63,931 nt of DNA. It comes from Terriglobia bacterium (GTDB lineage Bacteria; Acidobacteriota; Terriglobia; Bryobacterales; Bryobacteraceae). The stretch's first letter is position 1; each line of letters opens with the position of its first letter. Below the pieces are notes generated by a model. It worked only from the letters and a program-made list of their open reading frames with translations. It was not told where the DNA came from and made no database searches. A program made the translations under genes and the position numbers. Of the stretch, positions 17,812 to 26,720 are shown in pieces. The DNA lies in assembly GCA_010084195.1 (NCBI GenBank), contig RGPS01000008.1:1-63931 (forward strand), written 5' to 3'.

Positions 17812-18681
17812 TTAGCGTGCCGCCCGCGTCAGGCGGTCACGGACCCCGGCCCAGGCTGGTGTGTCCGGGGGCATTTCGATGGCGATCCAGTCCAGGTTTT
17901 CGCGGTCCAGCCCGTGCAGGGTTCGGTACAGGCATTCCGCGTAGTCGGCGGGGTCCGTCGGCATGTTGGTGGCGTCGAGACGTACACCTTTGCCGACCTC
18001 CGGAGATGCGCCCAGGATGACCGGCGTGCGTGGGCTGTAATGTTTCGGGTGCTGGCCTGGCGATTCGGCTCCGGCACCTGTTTCCACAGGTCCGATTACG
18101 GCCTCGATCTCAGTTTGCGAGATCAGGCCAGGGCGGAGAATCCGGGGTGTCTCTCCGGCAACCGAGATCACGGTACTTTCTATGCCGACCTGGCAGGGAC
18201 CTCCGTCGAGGATCATGTCCACGCGGTCACCCAGGCCCTCGCGAACGTGTTCTGCGGTAGTCGGTGACAGCTGAGTGAAGCGATTGGCACTTGGGGCGGC
18301 CAGCGGGATGCCCGCCACTGTCAGGAGTTCGAGGGCCAGAGGGTGGGCGGGCATACGGAGGCCGACGCTGGGTAGGCCAGCCGTGACCAGATCCGGCACA
18401 TTCGCCGCTTTCGGGACGATGATGGTCAGCGGCCCCGGCCAGAAATGTTCTGCCAAAGCCTGCGCCTTCTCCGGCCAGACCGATGCCAGGCCCCTGGCCA
18501 GCTCAATCGAAGGAACGTGGACGATAAGTGGGATGGTTAGGGGTCGGCCCTTGGCTTCGAAAATCCGTGCGACCGCTTCCGGGTCAAGCGCGTTCGCACC
18601 CAGGCCGTAGACAGTCTCAGTGGGAAACGCGACTAGCCGACCGTTCCGGAGAAGTTCCGCCGCCTGCTCTGTTTCGCTCAT
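17812..18681 (-). CDS. L-threonylcarbamoyladenylate synthase (Sua5 type)
   Basis: The enzyme makes threonylcarbamoyl-AMP from threonine, bicarbonate and ATP for the t6A37 modification of tRNAs reading ANN codons. Residues of about 1-180 form the YrdC domain with FPTETVYGLGANA, KGRPLTIPLIVH and APSANRFTQLSPT; a linker (SPGQHPKHYSPRTPV) leads to a shorter Sua5 C-terminal domain. The total of 289 residues is a little short for Sua5 but too long for TsaC. Its ATG overlaps the prfB stop (ATGA). It ends a minus-strand run that also encodes queA and ttcA, all acting on tRNA or translation. Confidence 0.9.
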   Translation of the reverse strand: MSETEQAAELLRNGRLVAFPTETVYGLGANALDPEAVARIFEAKGRPLTIPLIVHVPSIELARGLASVWPEKAQALAEHFWPGPLTIIVPKAANVPDLVTAGLPSVGLRMPAHPLALELLTVAGIPLAAPSANRFTQLSPTTAEHVREGLGDRVDMILDGGPCQVGIESTVISVAGETPRILRPGLISQTEIEAVIGPVETGAGAESPGQHPKHYSPRTPVILGASPEVGKGVRLDATNMPTDPADYAECLYRTLHGLDRENLDWIAIEMPPDTPAWAGVRDRLTRAAR

Positions 18682-19812
18682 TCTGGCAAATCAACGTCGG
18701 TGTCGCTGGCCAGTTTGCCGGTCTTGCGGAACACCAGGTAGGCGTGGATGAGGCCTTCCAGATCACCATCGAGAACACGGTCCACATCGCCAATCACATA
18801 ACGGGAGCGGAGGTCCTTGATCATTCGATAAGGTGCCAGAACGTAGCTGCGAATCTGGCTGCCAAAGTTGACGTCGAGCTTGGTGGCTTCTGATTTACGC
18901 GACTCTTCGCGCTTTTTCTCCAGCTCAATTTCATACATCTTGGCGCGCAGTTGCTTCATGGCAGACGCGCGGTTCTTAATCTGGGACCGCTCGTTCTGGC
19001 ACTGCACCACGGTGTTGGTGGGGATGTGCGTCATACGCACGGCCGAGTCCGTCATGTTGACATGCTGACCACCGGCACCACCAGCCCGGAAAGTATCTAT
19101 ACGCACATCTTCCAGTCGGATATCAATCTTGATTTCGTCGTCAATCTGCGGATAAACGAAGACGGAGGCGAATGAGGTGTGACGCCGCGCCGCAGAATCG
19201 AACGGCGAAATGCGGACCAGACGGTGGACCCCGATTTCGGAGTTCAGCAGGCCATAGGCGTTCAGGCCGTTCACTTCAAACGTGACGGACTTGATGCCTG
19301 CCCCGTCGCCGTCGAGTTTATCGGTGATCATGGACTGGAAACCCTTACGCTCGGCCCAGCGAAGGTACATGCGCATCAGCATTTCGGCCCAGTCCTGCGA
19401 TTCGGTACCGCCGGCACCGGGGTGGATGGTGATGATGGCGTCGAGCTTGTCGTTATCGCCCGAAAGCAGCATCTCGGTTTCCAAAACCGCGATGTGCTCT
19501 TCGTACGTTTTCAGCTCTTTTTCAATGTCTTCGAGGATCTCCTCACCTTCCCGGGCGAGCTCAAACAGAGTGTCGATGTCTTCCGTCTGGGCGCGGACCT
19601 TTTCAGCGCTGTCAATGCCTTCTTCCAGACGCTTCCGGTCCTGCATGATCTTCTGGCTTTTTTCGGGCTGAGACCAGAAGTCGGGGGCGGAGATCAACTC
19701 GCCGATGCGATCTAATTCTTTGCGCTTGTTGAGGACGTCAAAGATAACTCCGAACGGCAGATGCCTGTTCGCGGAGCGGTGAATATTGGCGTTCCAGTTC
19801 TTCGAGAGTCAT
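18678..19812 (-). CDS. prfB: Peptide chain release factor 2 with programmed +1 frameshift
   Basis: Release factor 2 ends translation at UGA and UAA. The reading begins at the ATG at 19812 (MTLEELERQYSPLREQ...), reaches CTT TGA C at 19743-19737 after 24 codons, and continues in the +1 frame as DVLNKRKELDRIGEL to a stop at 18678. Skipping base 19740 gives 377 residues, the normal length. The GGQ motif (GGAGGQHVN) and the stop-reading loop (SPFDSAARRHTSF) are present. CGGAG at 19752-19748 serves as the internal Shine-Dalgarno stimulator. The gene lies 18 bases after queA. Confidence 0.95.
19737..19752 (-). promoter_or_regulatory. RF2 autoregulatory frameshift site
   Basis: On the minus strand the sequence reads CGGAG, four bases, then CTTTGAC. 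This is the classic slippery CUU-UGA-C with an upstream Shine-Dalgarno-like element. When RF2 is scarce, the ribosome pauses at UGA and slips +1. The spacing is one base longer than in E. coli. Confidence 0.9.
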
Positions 19813-19830
19813 GCGATTTACATCTTGAGT

Positions 19831-20829
19831 TTACAGGATGAGCATGCAATCGCCGTAGGAAAAGAACCGATAGCGGGCTTCCACGGCGTGGCGATAGGCG
19901 GCCATGGTGAAATCCTTACCGGCGAGGGCGGCCACCAGCAGCATCAGGCTGGTCTCCGGCAGATGGAAGTTGGTTAGCATGGCACCCACCTTGTGGAATG
20001 TCTGGCCGGGGTAAATGAACAGGTCCGTGTTGCCGGAGAGTTGTCCCAATCGGGCAACTGACTCCACAGTGCGGACGGAGGTGGTGCCTACCGCCACAAC
20101 ACGCCGGGCCGCTTCGATGGTGGTCCATGCACCGGGCTCAACGAAGTAGCGTTCGTGGTGAAGATGGTAGTTTTCGTAGTCTTCGCGGTTAATCGACTGA
20201 AAGGTGCCGAGGCCAACATGGAGAGTGACGTGAGCTGTCTGAACACCGTTTGCTGCCGCTCGCGCCAGAACTTCCGGAGTGAAGTGGAGGCCCGCCGTGG
20301 GGGCAGCTACAGAGCCCCGGTCACGGGCGAAAACGGTCTGGTACCGGTCGCGGTCAGCATTCGCATCCGGACGGCGAATGTAGGGGGGCAGGGGCATGTG
20401 CCCCAGGCGGTCCAGTTCGGCGTAAACGTTAATATATGCCGGGAACCGGACCGTACGTTCGCCTCGTTCACCGTGCGCTGTGATTTCGAGAGAGAGACAG
20501 TCATCGAAGTGAACCACAACACCCGGCATCATCTTCTTCCCTGGGCGGACCAGCGCACGCCACTCCCGGGCGTCTGCGGTCAGGGGTTCCAGCAACATCA
20601 CCTCCCGCTTTGGAGCTTCGGTGAAAAGGCGCGACGGGATGACGCGCGACTGGTTCAGAACCAGGCAGTCGCCGGGTTCCAGGTACTCGGGCAGGTCCCG
20701 AAAATTGCGGTCTTCCCAGGTCCCTGTCGCCCGATGGAGCACCAGCATGCGGGCCCCGTCGCGCTCGGCGGAGGGTTGCTGGGCGATCAATTCAGGCGGC
20801 AGGTCGTAATGGAAATCCGACAGCTTCAT
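19831..20829 (-). CDS. queA: S-adenosylmethionine:tRNA ribosyltransferase-isomerase
   Basis: QueA moves the ribosyl part of SAM onto preQ1 at tRNA position 34, giving epoxyqueuosine. The 332-residue length is standard. Recognisable blocks are the start MKLSDFHYDLPPELIAQQP, GDCLVLNQSRVIPSRL, PPYIRRPDANADRDRYQTVF, AAPTAGLHFTPEVL and the end HAVEARYRFFSYGDCMLIL. It overlaps the ABC-F gene stop by four bases and precedes prfB by 18 bases. Confidence 0.95.
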   Translation of the reverse strand: MKLSDFHYDLPPELIAQQPSAERDGARMLVLHRATGTWEDRNFRDLPEYLEPGDCLVLNQSRVIPSRLFTEAPKREVMLLEPLTADAREWRALVRPGKKMMPGVVVHFDDCLSLEITAHGERGERTVRFPAYINVYAELDRLGHMPLPPYIRRPDANADRDRYQTVFARDRGSVAAPTAGLHFTPEVLARAAANGVQTAHVTLHVGLGTFQSINREDYENYHLHHERYFVEPGAWTTIEAARRVVAVGTTSVRTVESVARLGQLSGNTDLFIYPGQTFHKVGAMLTNFHLPETSLMLLVAALAGKDFTMAAYRHAVEARYRFFSYGDCMLIL

Positions 20830-22616
20830 CCGGCCTGTTTGGCCTCCAGTTCGGCCCAGCGTTCGTACAGTTTATCGACCACGGCCTGCGCGGCGTCGAG
20901 TTCGTCAACGGCCTTCATGAGGCGGGTGGGGTCGGTGACAACCTCCGGCAGTTCCAGTTGTTCGCGCTTCGAGTGCAGGACATCTTCCGCAGTCGCCACG
21001 GTCGCCTCAATGCCATCCCATTCGCGGGCTTCATTATAAGAGAGCTTTTTGCGGGCAGCAGTCGGGGCATTTTTGCCTGCCGGACTGGCTTTCGGGGCTT
21101 TGGTGACGGGTTTCTTCGCGGAGTTAGCCTGTTCCCACTGGGAAAGCTCGGCAAAGAATTCCGTTTCGCCCTCGGCTGAAATAGACAGCAGCGTGGTGGA
21201 GAGCCGGTCGAGCAGGTAGCGGTCGTGCGTGACCAGAACCATCGCGCCGGGGAAATCTTCGAGGTTGGCTTCCAGGACTTCTAGGGTGGGGATGTCGAGG
21301 TCGTTGGTGGGTTCGTCCAGCAGCAGGATATCGGCGGGCTGCAGCATCAGGCGCGCGATGTGAACACGCGCGCGCTCACCGCCGGAGAGGTTACCGATGG
21401 GGAGATCGAGTTGTTCCGCACGGAACAGGAAGCGCGCGGCCCAGCCGGCGACGTGTTGCGGCCGGTCGCGGAACATAACGGTGTCACCGCCGGGGGAGAG
21501 GGCGCGGCGCAGAGGAGTCGCAGGGTCAATACTCTCCCGGTTTTGTTCGAAGTAGACGACACTGAGGCCTTCGGCCCGACGGACTTCACCACCGTCCACC
21601 GGGATTTCACCACTAATGCAGCGGATGAGCGTGGTTTTGCCGGAGCCGTTGGAGCCGAGGACGCCCAGACGGGCACCAGGTCCGAGCGTAAAGTTGAGGC
21701 CTGAAAAGAGCTTGCGGCCCCCCAGACTCTTTTCGATATGATCGCAGACGACGAGGCGCTTGGTGAGGCGCCCGGAGGACGTGAAATCAATGGTGGCCGT
21801 GCCGGACTTGTTGCGTTCACTGACATCGGCGAGTTTCACCTGCAGGTCCATCGCGTCGTCAATGCGGGCTTTGGATTTGCGCGTACGAGCTTTGGCACCG
21901 CGGCGCAGCCACTCGATTTCCTTATCGACCAGGTTGGCGAGCGCATCCTGTTCGCGGCGCTGGGCCTTCAGAAACTCGGCGCGCTTTTCCAGGAAGCGGC
22001 TGTACGACCCGGCGGCGGTAAACAGGCCAAGGGGGTAAGCCCGATTGATCTCGGCGACGCGGGTACAGACTTCCTCCAGGAAGTAACGATCGTGAGTGAC
22101 GAAAATAGAAGCGATCCCGGCCGATTTGAGTAGCTTTTCCAGCCAGAGAATACCCTCCACATCCAGATGGTTGGTGGGCTCGTCCAGCAGCAGAATATCG
22201 GGTTCGGCAGCCAGCGCCGCAGCCACGGCCAGGCGTTTCTTCCAGCCACCGGAAAGGGTTCCGGACTGCGCGGAAGGGTCATTGAAGCCGACTCGGGACA
22301 GGATACGCGAGACCGCGAGTTCTTTGTCTTCCGATTCCCGGGCGGCTGCGGTGACGACTTCACGAACCGTCATCGTGGTGTCAAACGAAGGGTCCTGCGA
22401 AACCATGGCCAAGCGGACGCCTTTGCGCACCGCCACATTGCCCTTGTCGGGTGACATTTCGCCACCCAGAATCTTCAGGAACGTTGATTTTCCAGCGCCG
22501 TTGGGCCCGATGATGCCCATACGGTCTTCATCGTGCAAGCTAAGCGAAATCCCCGTGAATACGGTACGGGAGCCGAACGACTTTTCAAGCGAGTCGCAGG
22601 TGAGTAAGACGGACAT
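20826..22616 (-). CDS. ABC-F family ATPase, Uup type
   Basis: I start at the ATG at 22616 (MSVLLTCDSLEKSFG); a GTG at 22652 is possible but adds a non-family segment. The 596-residue protein has two ABC cassettes: Walker A GPNGAGKST and GSNGSGKTT, signatures LSGGWKKRLA and LSGGERARVH, and Walker B ILLLDEPTNHLD and ILLLDEPTNDLD. There are no membrane helices. The end (SYNEAREWDGIEATVATAED onward) is the Uup C-terminal coiled coil. ABC-F proteins act on the ribosome, and Uup also affects DNA-branch intermediates. It overlaps the upstream methyltransferase gene by 32 bases. Confidence 0.9.
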   Translation of the reverse strand: MSVLLTCDSLEKSFGSRTVFTGISLSLHDEDRMGIIGPNGAGKSTFLKILGGEMSPDKGNVAVRKGVRLAMVSQDPSFDTTMTVREVVTAAARESEDKELAVSRILSRVGFNDPSAQSGTLSGGWKKRLAVAAALAAEPDILLLDEPTNHLDVEGILWLEKLLKSAGIASIFVTHDRYFLEEVCTRVAEINRAYPLGLFTAAGSYSRFLEKRAEFLKAQRREQDALANLVDKEIEWLRRGAKARTRKSKARIDDAMDLQVKLADVSERNKSGTATIDFTSSGRLTKRLVVCDHIEKSLGGRKLFSGLNFTLGPGARLGVLGSNGSGKTTLIRCISGEIPVDGGEVRRAEGLSVVYFEQNRESIDPATPLRRALSPGGDTVMFRDRPQHVAGWAARFLFRAEQLDLPIGNLSGGERARVHIARLMLQPADILLLDEPTNDLDIPTLEVLEANLEDFPGAMVLVTHDRYLLDRLSTTLLSISAEGETEFFAELSQWEQANSAKKPVTKAPKASPAGKNAPTAARKKLSYNEAREWDGIEATVATAEDVLHSKREQLELPEVVTDPTRLMKAVDELDAAQAVVDKLYERWAELEAKQAG

Positions 22617-23931
22617 GTCGTGGAGGAGTCTCTTTTCCGGCGTTAACAACACTCACGGCCGCCGGGCCGGTTTCAAGGCCCGCAGGGAGCAGGGCGTTAA
22701 TCTGGCGCGGGGCGCCGTTGGATGCGGGGGCCAGCCAGATGGCGGGCAGGGTGGTTCCGTTCAGGCGCAGGCTGACGTCGGCGCTGGTAGAGGCCTCGCC
22801 CAGGCCGGTAGCCCAGACGGAAATAGCGCCTCCGGGGCCGACGAGGGCCATATCGTCCTCAAAAGTCTTGCCGTCCGTGATGCGGGTGATGGCGAGTGCG
22901 GCGTCGCGTTTCGCAGTCCAGGAGAGATAGTCGCCCACATCGAGGCCGATCTTCAGGGGCCGACATCTGGCGCTGGAGGCCACCGCAATGGTGGCTTCAT
23001 GCCAGCCGGCGGTAAGGCCGGGGGGGATTTTGCTGGTAGCCTGCCAGGCCTTCTCACCAGTGGGGGCGACATGGATGGGGCGCGAGCCGAACTCGCCGAT
23101 CACAGGGCGAACGTTATCGCAGGTGAGATCGGGTACATCGCTGCGGAAGTAGAACGTAATGTAGTCGTCTTCAGAAGTGCTGAAGGTGTGGGAGTGAGTG
23201 TTGGCGTTCTCCACGCAGAGGACTTCAGGCGCGGGGGTGGTTGGTGCTTCTTTGCCCCAGTCACGGAACGCCGTCACATGGGCTCGTTCGCCCAGCGAGC
23301 CTTCGTATTGTGCCCGGGCAAACCCGGCCGTGCGCGTAAAGGCCATCAGGCAGGGGACGTTGGGACCGACCCAGTTGTCCAGCTGCCCCCGAAGCTCGGT
23401 TGTCTCGTAGAACTCCATCACGGGCGCAGCTTCGAGATCAGAGGAGGTGACAAAAGACTCGATACAGGCCATGTCGCGGCACATGCCGCAGACGTTTTCG
23501 AGAGCCATCACCGGGTGCTTGACGTGGTAGAGCACTCCGAAAAACAGCACGATATCGAACATGCCAAGATCCCGATACGTGAGGCGGCAGATGTCGCCAA
23601 TGTGGTACTCGATCTTCGAGCCCAGCAGCTTCTTCGCTTCCAGCAGCCGGGTGCTGCGCGTGGAGTCCAGCGCCAGAACCTCCGCCCCGCGGCGTTCCAT
23701 CTCGAAGCTGAACCAACCATCCCAGGCCCCGACGTCGAGGACACGTTTGCCGGACAGGTCCTGGGGAATCGGGAACTGCGCGACGCGCTTTTTCAGCTGG
23801 GCGATGGACTGGTGGCCTTCAATCACCTGGCCATCGGGTAACTCGATGGAGTGGTACCAGCCAAGCTTGTTCAGGCGCTCGATCTGGCGGCGATTTTCCT
23901 CAATGAAGTGAGGGTTGCGGGCCTCGCTCAT
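22585..23931 (-). CDS. CmoB/DUF1698-like SAM methyltransferase fused to a TIG-like (TIGR03437-type) domain
   Basis: Residues of about 20-230 form a class I methyltransferase of the tRNA-U34 (CmoB/DUF1698) type: GWYHSIELPDGQVIEGH, the SAM loop VLDVGAWDGWFSFEMERRGA, and FDIVLFFGVLYHVKHP. After a beta-rich middle the last 80 residues (ISVWATGLGEAS, LPAIWLAPASNGAPRQINAL, GPAAVSVVNAG) resemble the TIG-like TIGR03437 domain common in secreted Solibacter proteins. There is no signal peptide. The substrate may be tRNA or a small molecule. It sits between ttcA (ATGA overlap) and the ABC-F gene. The fusion is clear in frame; the domain name is from memory. Confidence 0.75.
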   Translation of the reverse strand: MSEARNPHFIEENRRQIERLNKLGWYHSIELPDGQVIEGHQSIAQLKKRVAQFPIPQDLSGKRVLDVGAWDGWFSFEMERRGAEVLALDSTRSTRLLEAKKLLGSKIEYHIGDICRLTYRDLGMFDIVLFFGVLYHVKHPVMALENVCGMCRDMACIESFVTSSDLEAAPVMEFYETTELRGQLDNWVGPNVPCLMAFTRTAGFARAQYEGSLGERAHVTAFRDWGKEAPTTPAPEVLCVENANTHSHTFSTSEDDYITFYFRSDVPDLTCDNVRPVIGEFGSRPIHVAPTGEKAWQATSKIPPGLTAGWHEATIAVASSARCRPLKIGLDVGDYLSWTAKRDAALAITRITDGKTFEDDMALVGPGGAISVWATGLGEASTSADVSLRLNGTTLPAIWLAPASNGAPRQINALLPAGLETGPAAVSVVNAGKETPPRHVRLTHLRLA

Positions 23932-24731
23932 GCTTCCTGCAGGATCGGCAAAAGCTCGGAACCGGTGACTATGTTCTCGGGTTCCTCGGGTTCGCCGTCC
24001 AGATCAATGTACCGGGTATCGAGCAGGCGTCCATGCTGCAGATTGCCCATTGCGGTCAGAATATTTTCGCGAATGTAGGGGTGTTCCTGTTCCCATTCGG
24101 CGATGGTCTCGCGGATACCCCGGCGTACTGTGCCCGTGCGCAACGAGCAACCGCAGGGAACCACGGGAACACCCTTCGACTCCACGTAGCCCCGGGTGAT
24201 TTCCTCGGTGACGTAAACCAGGGGGCGGATGAGGCGGAAATCTTTCTTGCGGGACCAGGTGATGGCCGGCAGGGCACTGAGGCGGCCCGTGTACATCATA
24301 TTGCGCAGCAGCGACTCGCAGAAGTCATCAGCCGTGTGGCCAAAAGCGATGACGTTCACACCCAGTTCTGCACCGATCTGGTAAACGGCGCGACGGCGGA
24401 AACGGCTGCACATGTCACAGCCGTGGTCCGGTTGTTCTTCGAGGAGGCGAAGGGAGGGATTATCAACGTGGCAGGTCCACGGCACGCCGAGGGACCTGAT
24501 GTATTCGCCCACCGGTTCCACAGCAGACAGGAACTTGCCCTGCTCCACGGTGAACGCGCAGATGGAAAAATCGATAGGGGCGCGCTTTTGGTGGAGCAGT
24601 AGAGCTTCCAGCAAAGACACCGAGTCTTTACCGCCAGAGACAGCCACCGCCACCCGGTCGCCTTCGCGAATCATCCGGAAACGGTGGATCGCCTCCCCGG
24701 TCTTGCGCAGCAGAATCCGTTCAAAATCCAC
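23928..24731 (-). CDS. ttcA: TtcA-family tRNA 2-thiolation ATP pyrophosphatase
   Basis: TtcA adenylates and thiolates cytidine 32 of some tRNAs, using an Fe-S cluster. The 267-residue protein starts with GTG. It has the PP-loop VAVSGGKDSVSLLEA at about residues 29-43, a CDMCSRFRRRA pair near residue 105, GHTADDFCESLLRNMMYTGR and a third Cys group PCGCS. TilS is excluded by the CxxC arrangement. The gene overlaps the methyltransferase by four bases. A partial copy lacking the PP-loop lies 1.3 kb upstream at 26018-26142. Confidence 0.88.
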   Translation of the reverse strand: MDFERILLRKTGEAIHRFRMIREGDRVAVAVSGGKDSVSLLEALLLHQKRAPIDFSICAFTVEQGKFLSAVEPVGEYIRSLGVPWTCHVDNPSLRLLEEQPDHGCDMCSRFRRRAVYQIGAELGVNVIAFGHTADDFCESLLRNMMYTGRLSALPAITWSRKKDFRLIRPLVYVTEEITRGYVESKGVPVVPCGCSLRTGTVRRGIRETIAEWEQEHPYIRENILTAMGNLQHGRLLDTRYIDLDGEPEEPENIVTGSELLPILQEA

Positions 24732-24946
24732 AAGTCACGTCCAAGTACCAGGGTACCATTTGCCGGGTGAGGCGATCCGGCATCCGCGGTCGCGGGGTGG
24801 GCGCGGAAGCTCCAGGTTGGCTGTCCGGATGAGACTTACCCCAATTTTGCAAAGGCAGGACATACCACGGTATGATGACGGCAACGCGGCGAGGCGTCAA
24901 CAACCCCTGGCCGTTTTGGACACCCGCAGTCCGCGTAGTGATGCTG

Positions 24947-25879
24947 TCAGGCGCGCTGGAGGCCTTTGGCGCACCGAATCCGGTGCGCCAGGGCCGCAAG
25001 AGCCATCAGAGCCGGAACCAGCGTGGCCGGTTCCGGCGTCGGGGTAGCCGCCGCCAGATCTTTGGCCGAGACGGTGAACTTGGTAGCTTCATCTTTGCCG
25101 CCCGTTAAAGTTACCGTCGCCAGAGCTTTCCAATCGTATAGGGCGAGATTCATGTCCGTCACAACCCAGTCGTGGTAGTATCCCGAACTGGAAGAGTTCT
25201 GGCTGGGAGAAAGCAGCGTTACGGGGGACGACTCAAACGCTCCGTTCACGGTGGGCGTTGGGGGAGTCGCGCAGGCTGCCGACAAACTCGTCGCCGTGGT
25301 GAAGGGGCAGAGCGCAAATGCCGCGCCGGAAAGCGTGACGGCGTTGTTCGAAGTGGAATTTCCGGCCCGCGATTCGAAGTGAAGACTGTTGTACGACGAG
25401 TAGTCCGGCGGCAGCGTGTCGAGCAGCGCCGAAGTGGTCACATTGGACCCGGGCAGAATTCCAGCCAGGAAGCCGGAACCCCAGGCGAGGGTGTACGTAT
25501 CCGAAGCGTTTGCAGCGTTTGTGAGCGTAAACACAAAGCCCTGGCCCGCGTAATGGCTCAATTGAAACTGCCACGTCTTGCCGCTGACATTAGCCCGGTT
25601 CGCCTGCATAAACGTTGGGTTAGACCCGTTGAGCGTCGTGCCCGCGCCGTCGTCGATGGTTTGGTCGAAGTTCGTGGGAGAATTTCGCACTTTCGCGCCC
25701 ACGCGGGCGTTCAGGACTGGCGCACTGGCAACCGGGGTGCCGGTGAGGGGGACGATAGAGTAGCCGGTCGGCGTGAACTGAGCGTTGTTCACGTTGGTCA
25801 CGATCGAGATGGTGGATGCGGACAAACTTCCCGAGCAGAGAATGGCAAGTGCCAGCGCGACGTGAATGGATTGTTCCAT
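24947..25879 (-). CDS. PEP-CTERM sorting-signal protein
   Basis: I start at the ATG at 25879, which gives the signal peptide MEQSIHVALALAILCSGSLS. The mature part is Ser/Thr/Asn rich and of beta type with no recognised enzyme domain. The C-terminus PTPEPATLVPALMALAALAH followed by basic residues is a PEP-CTERM tripartite signal, recognised by exosortase for surface anchoring; no exosortase is in the window. Two cysteines in the C-terminal third (LCPFTTAT, AACATPP) may form a disulfide. The gene lies between ttcA and its broken copy. Confidence 0.8.
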   Translation of the reverse strand: MEQSIHVALALAILCSGSLSASTISIVTNVNNAQFTPTGYSIVPLTGTPVASAPVLNARVGAKVRNSPTNFDQTIDDGAGTTLNGSNPTFMQANRANVSGKTWQFQLSHYAGQGFVFTLTNAANASDTYTLAWGSGFLAGILPGSNVTTSALLDTLPPDYSSYNSLHFESRAGNSTSNNAVTLSGAAFALCPFTTATSLSAACATPPTPTVNGAFESSPVTLLSPSQNSSSSGYYHDWVVTDMNLALYDWKALATVTLTGGKDEATKFTVSAKDLAAATPTPEPATLVPALMALAALAHRIRCAKGLQRA

Positions 25880-26003
25880 GCTCAGTATCAACCTACCAGC
25901 GAACGAGGGAACACTCCATGCTGAAAGTCCCGGTACCGCGAGCGAAAAAAGGACGGGTTCCAGTACTGCAACAACACGAGATATCACAAAGGTAAAGGAG
26001 ATA

Positions 26004-26018
26004 TGGAGGCGCGGGTCG
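26004..26018. repeat. 15-base direct repeat of the tRNA-Cys 3' end
   Basis: TGGAGGCGCGGGTCG at 26004-26018 is identical to 27224-27238, the 3' end of tRNA-Cys including CCA. The 1.2 kb between the two copies holds the ttcA fragment and a toxin-antitoxin pair. Tandem copies of a tRNA 3' end are what integration at a tRNA leaves behind, but no integrase is present. Confidence 0.55.
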
Positions 26019-26142
26019 CAGACAGGAACTTGCCCTGCTCCAAGGTGAACGCACGGCTGGAGAAATCGGCCACCGCCACCCGGTCGGCTTCGCGAATCAT
26101 CCGGAAACGGTGGATCGCCTCCCCGGTCTCACGCAGCAAACT
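26018..26142 (-). pseudogene. Partial ttcA copy lacking the PP-loop
   Basis: The segment encodes LLRETGEAIHRFRMIREADR then VAVADFSSRAFTLEQGKFLS, matching the N-terminal part of the intact ttcA. Compared with it, 69 bases (24574-24642 of the parent), or 23 codons including SGGKDS, are missing in frame. Without the PP-loop and the rest of the enzyme it cannot be functional. Its downstream edge falls exactly at the 15-base tRNA-Cys repeat. Confidence 0.8.
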
Positions 26143-26363
26143 TTGCTTCCTCGCCTGCCACCCACGCCGGCTACGGTCTTCGGTCGCCGCAAAGATCATT
26201 GACGTCCGCGCGAATCTCAATCAACAAATCCGGTACGCTGGCAGGTTCGCTGGCAGGAAGGAGAAGAGGCGATTCAGATGCCCGGGAATGGAGCAGGAGT
26301 CGCCCCCCAAATGCACCGCGGGCACTTCTGGAGCGCCAAAACGACTTGCCGGGTTGGACGGCG

Positions 26364-26720
26364 TTAAGCCCGAAGTGCCTCTATCACGGCCGCCGGATTC
26401 CGGTCAATCACTGTCAGGTAAGCCCGTACCGCGACATCCGGCATGGCTTTCCCTTGTTCCCATTGCTGGACCGTCCGCGCATTCAGCGAGAAACGTCGCG
26501 AGAAATCTACCTGCGAGAGTCCCGTTCTCTGCCGGATCTCCTTCACATTAACCGGGTACGGCAGCGTGTAGCTTCCCAGCTCCACCTCGCCCCGTACGTG
26601 GGCCAGAACCTCCGTAAGGCCCTTGACCAGCGAACGGCCAAGCCGGGTGCCCTTTACCCGTCCGCTACGAGTTGCGGCTGATTTCTTTGGCAAAGCACTT
26701 GAGTTCGTTTTTTTCAGCAT
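26364..26720 (-). CDS. HigA-type helix-turn-helix antitoxin
   Basis: Residues of about 50-118 form an XRE helix-turn-helix: YPVNVKEIRQRTGLSQVDFS, RRFSLNARTVQQWEQGKAMP and RAYLTVIDRNPAAVIEAL, typical of HigA antitoxins that read their operator with the HTH. The ATG at 26720 gives a 56-base overlap with the toxin; a TTG at 26693 would give a shorter overlap and is also reasonable. The toxin-first order is normal for higBA. It lies inside the segment bounded by the tRNA-Cys repeats. Confidence 0.8.
   Translation of the reverse strand: MLKKTNSSALPKKSAATRSGRVKGTRLGRSLVKGLTEVLAHVRGEVELGSYTLPYPVNVKEIRQRTGLSQVDFSRRFSLNARTVQQWEQGKAMPDVAVRAYLTVIDRNPAAVIEALRA

Noticed and set aside
22096..23841. Plus-strand frame of 581 codons
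   Set aside because: Antisense to the ABC-F and methyltransferase genes, both with convincing motifs.
24732..24946. Possible feature between ttcA and the PEP-CTERM gene
   Set aside because: Only short frames and no convincing promoter, terminator or RNA motif.
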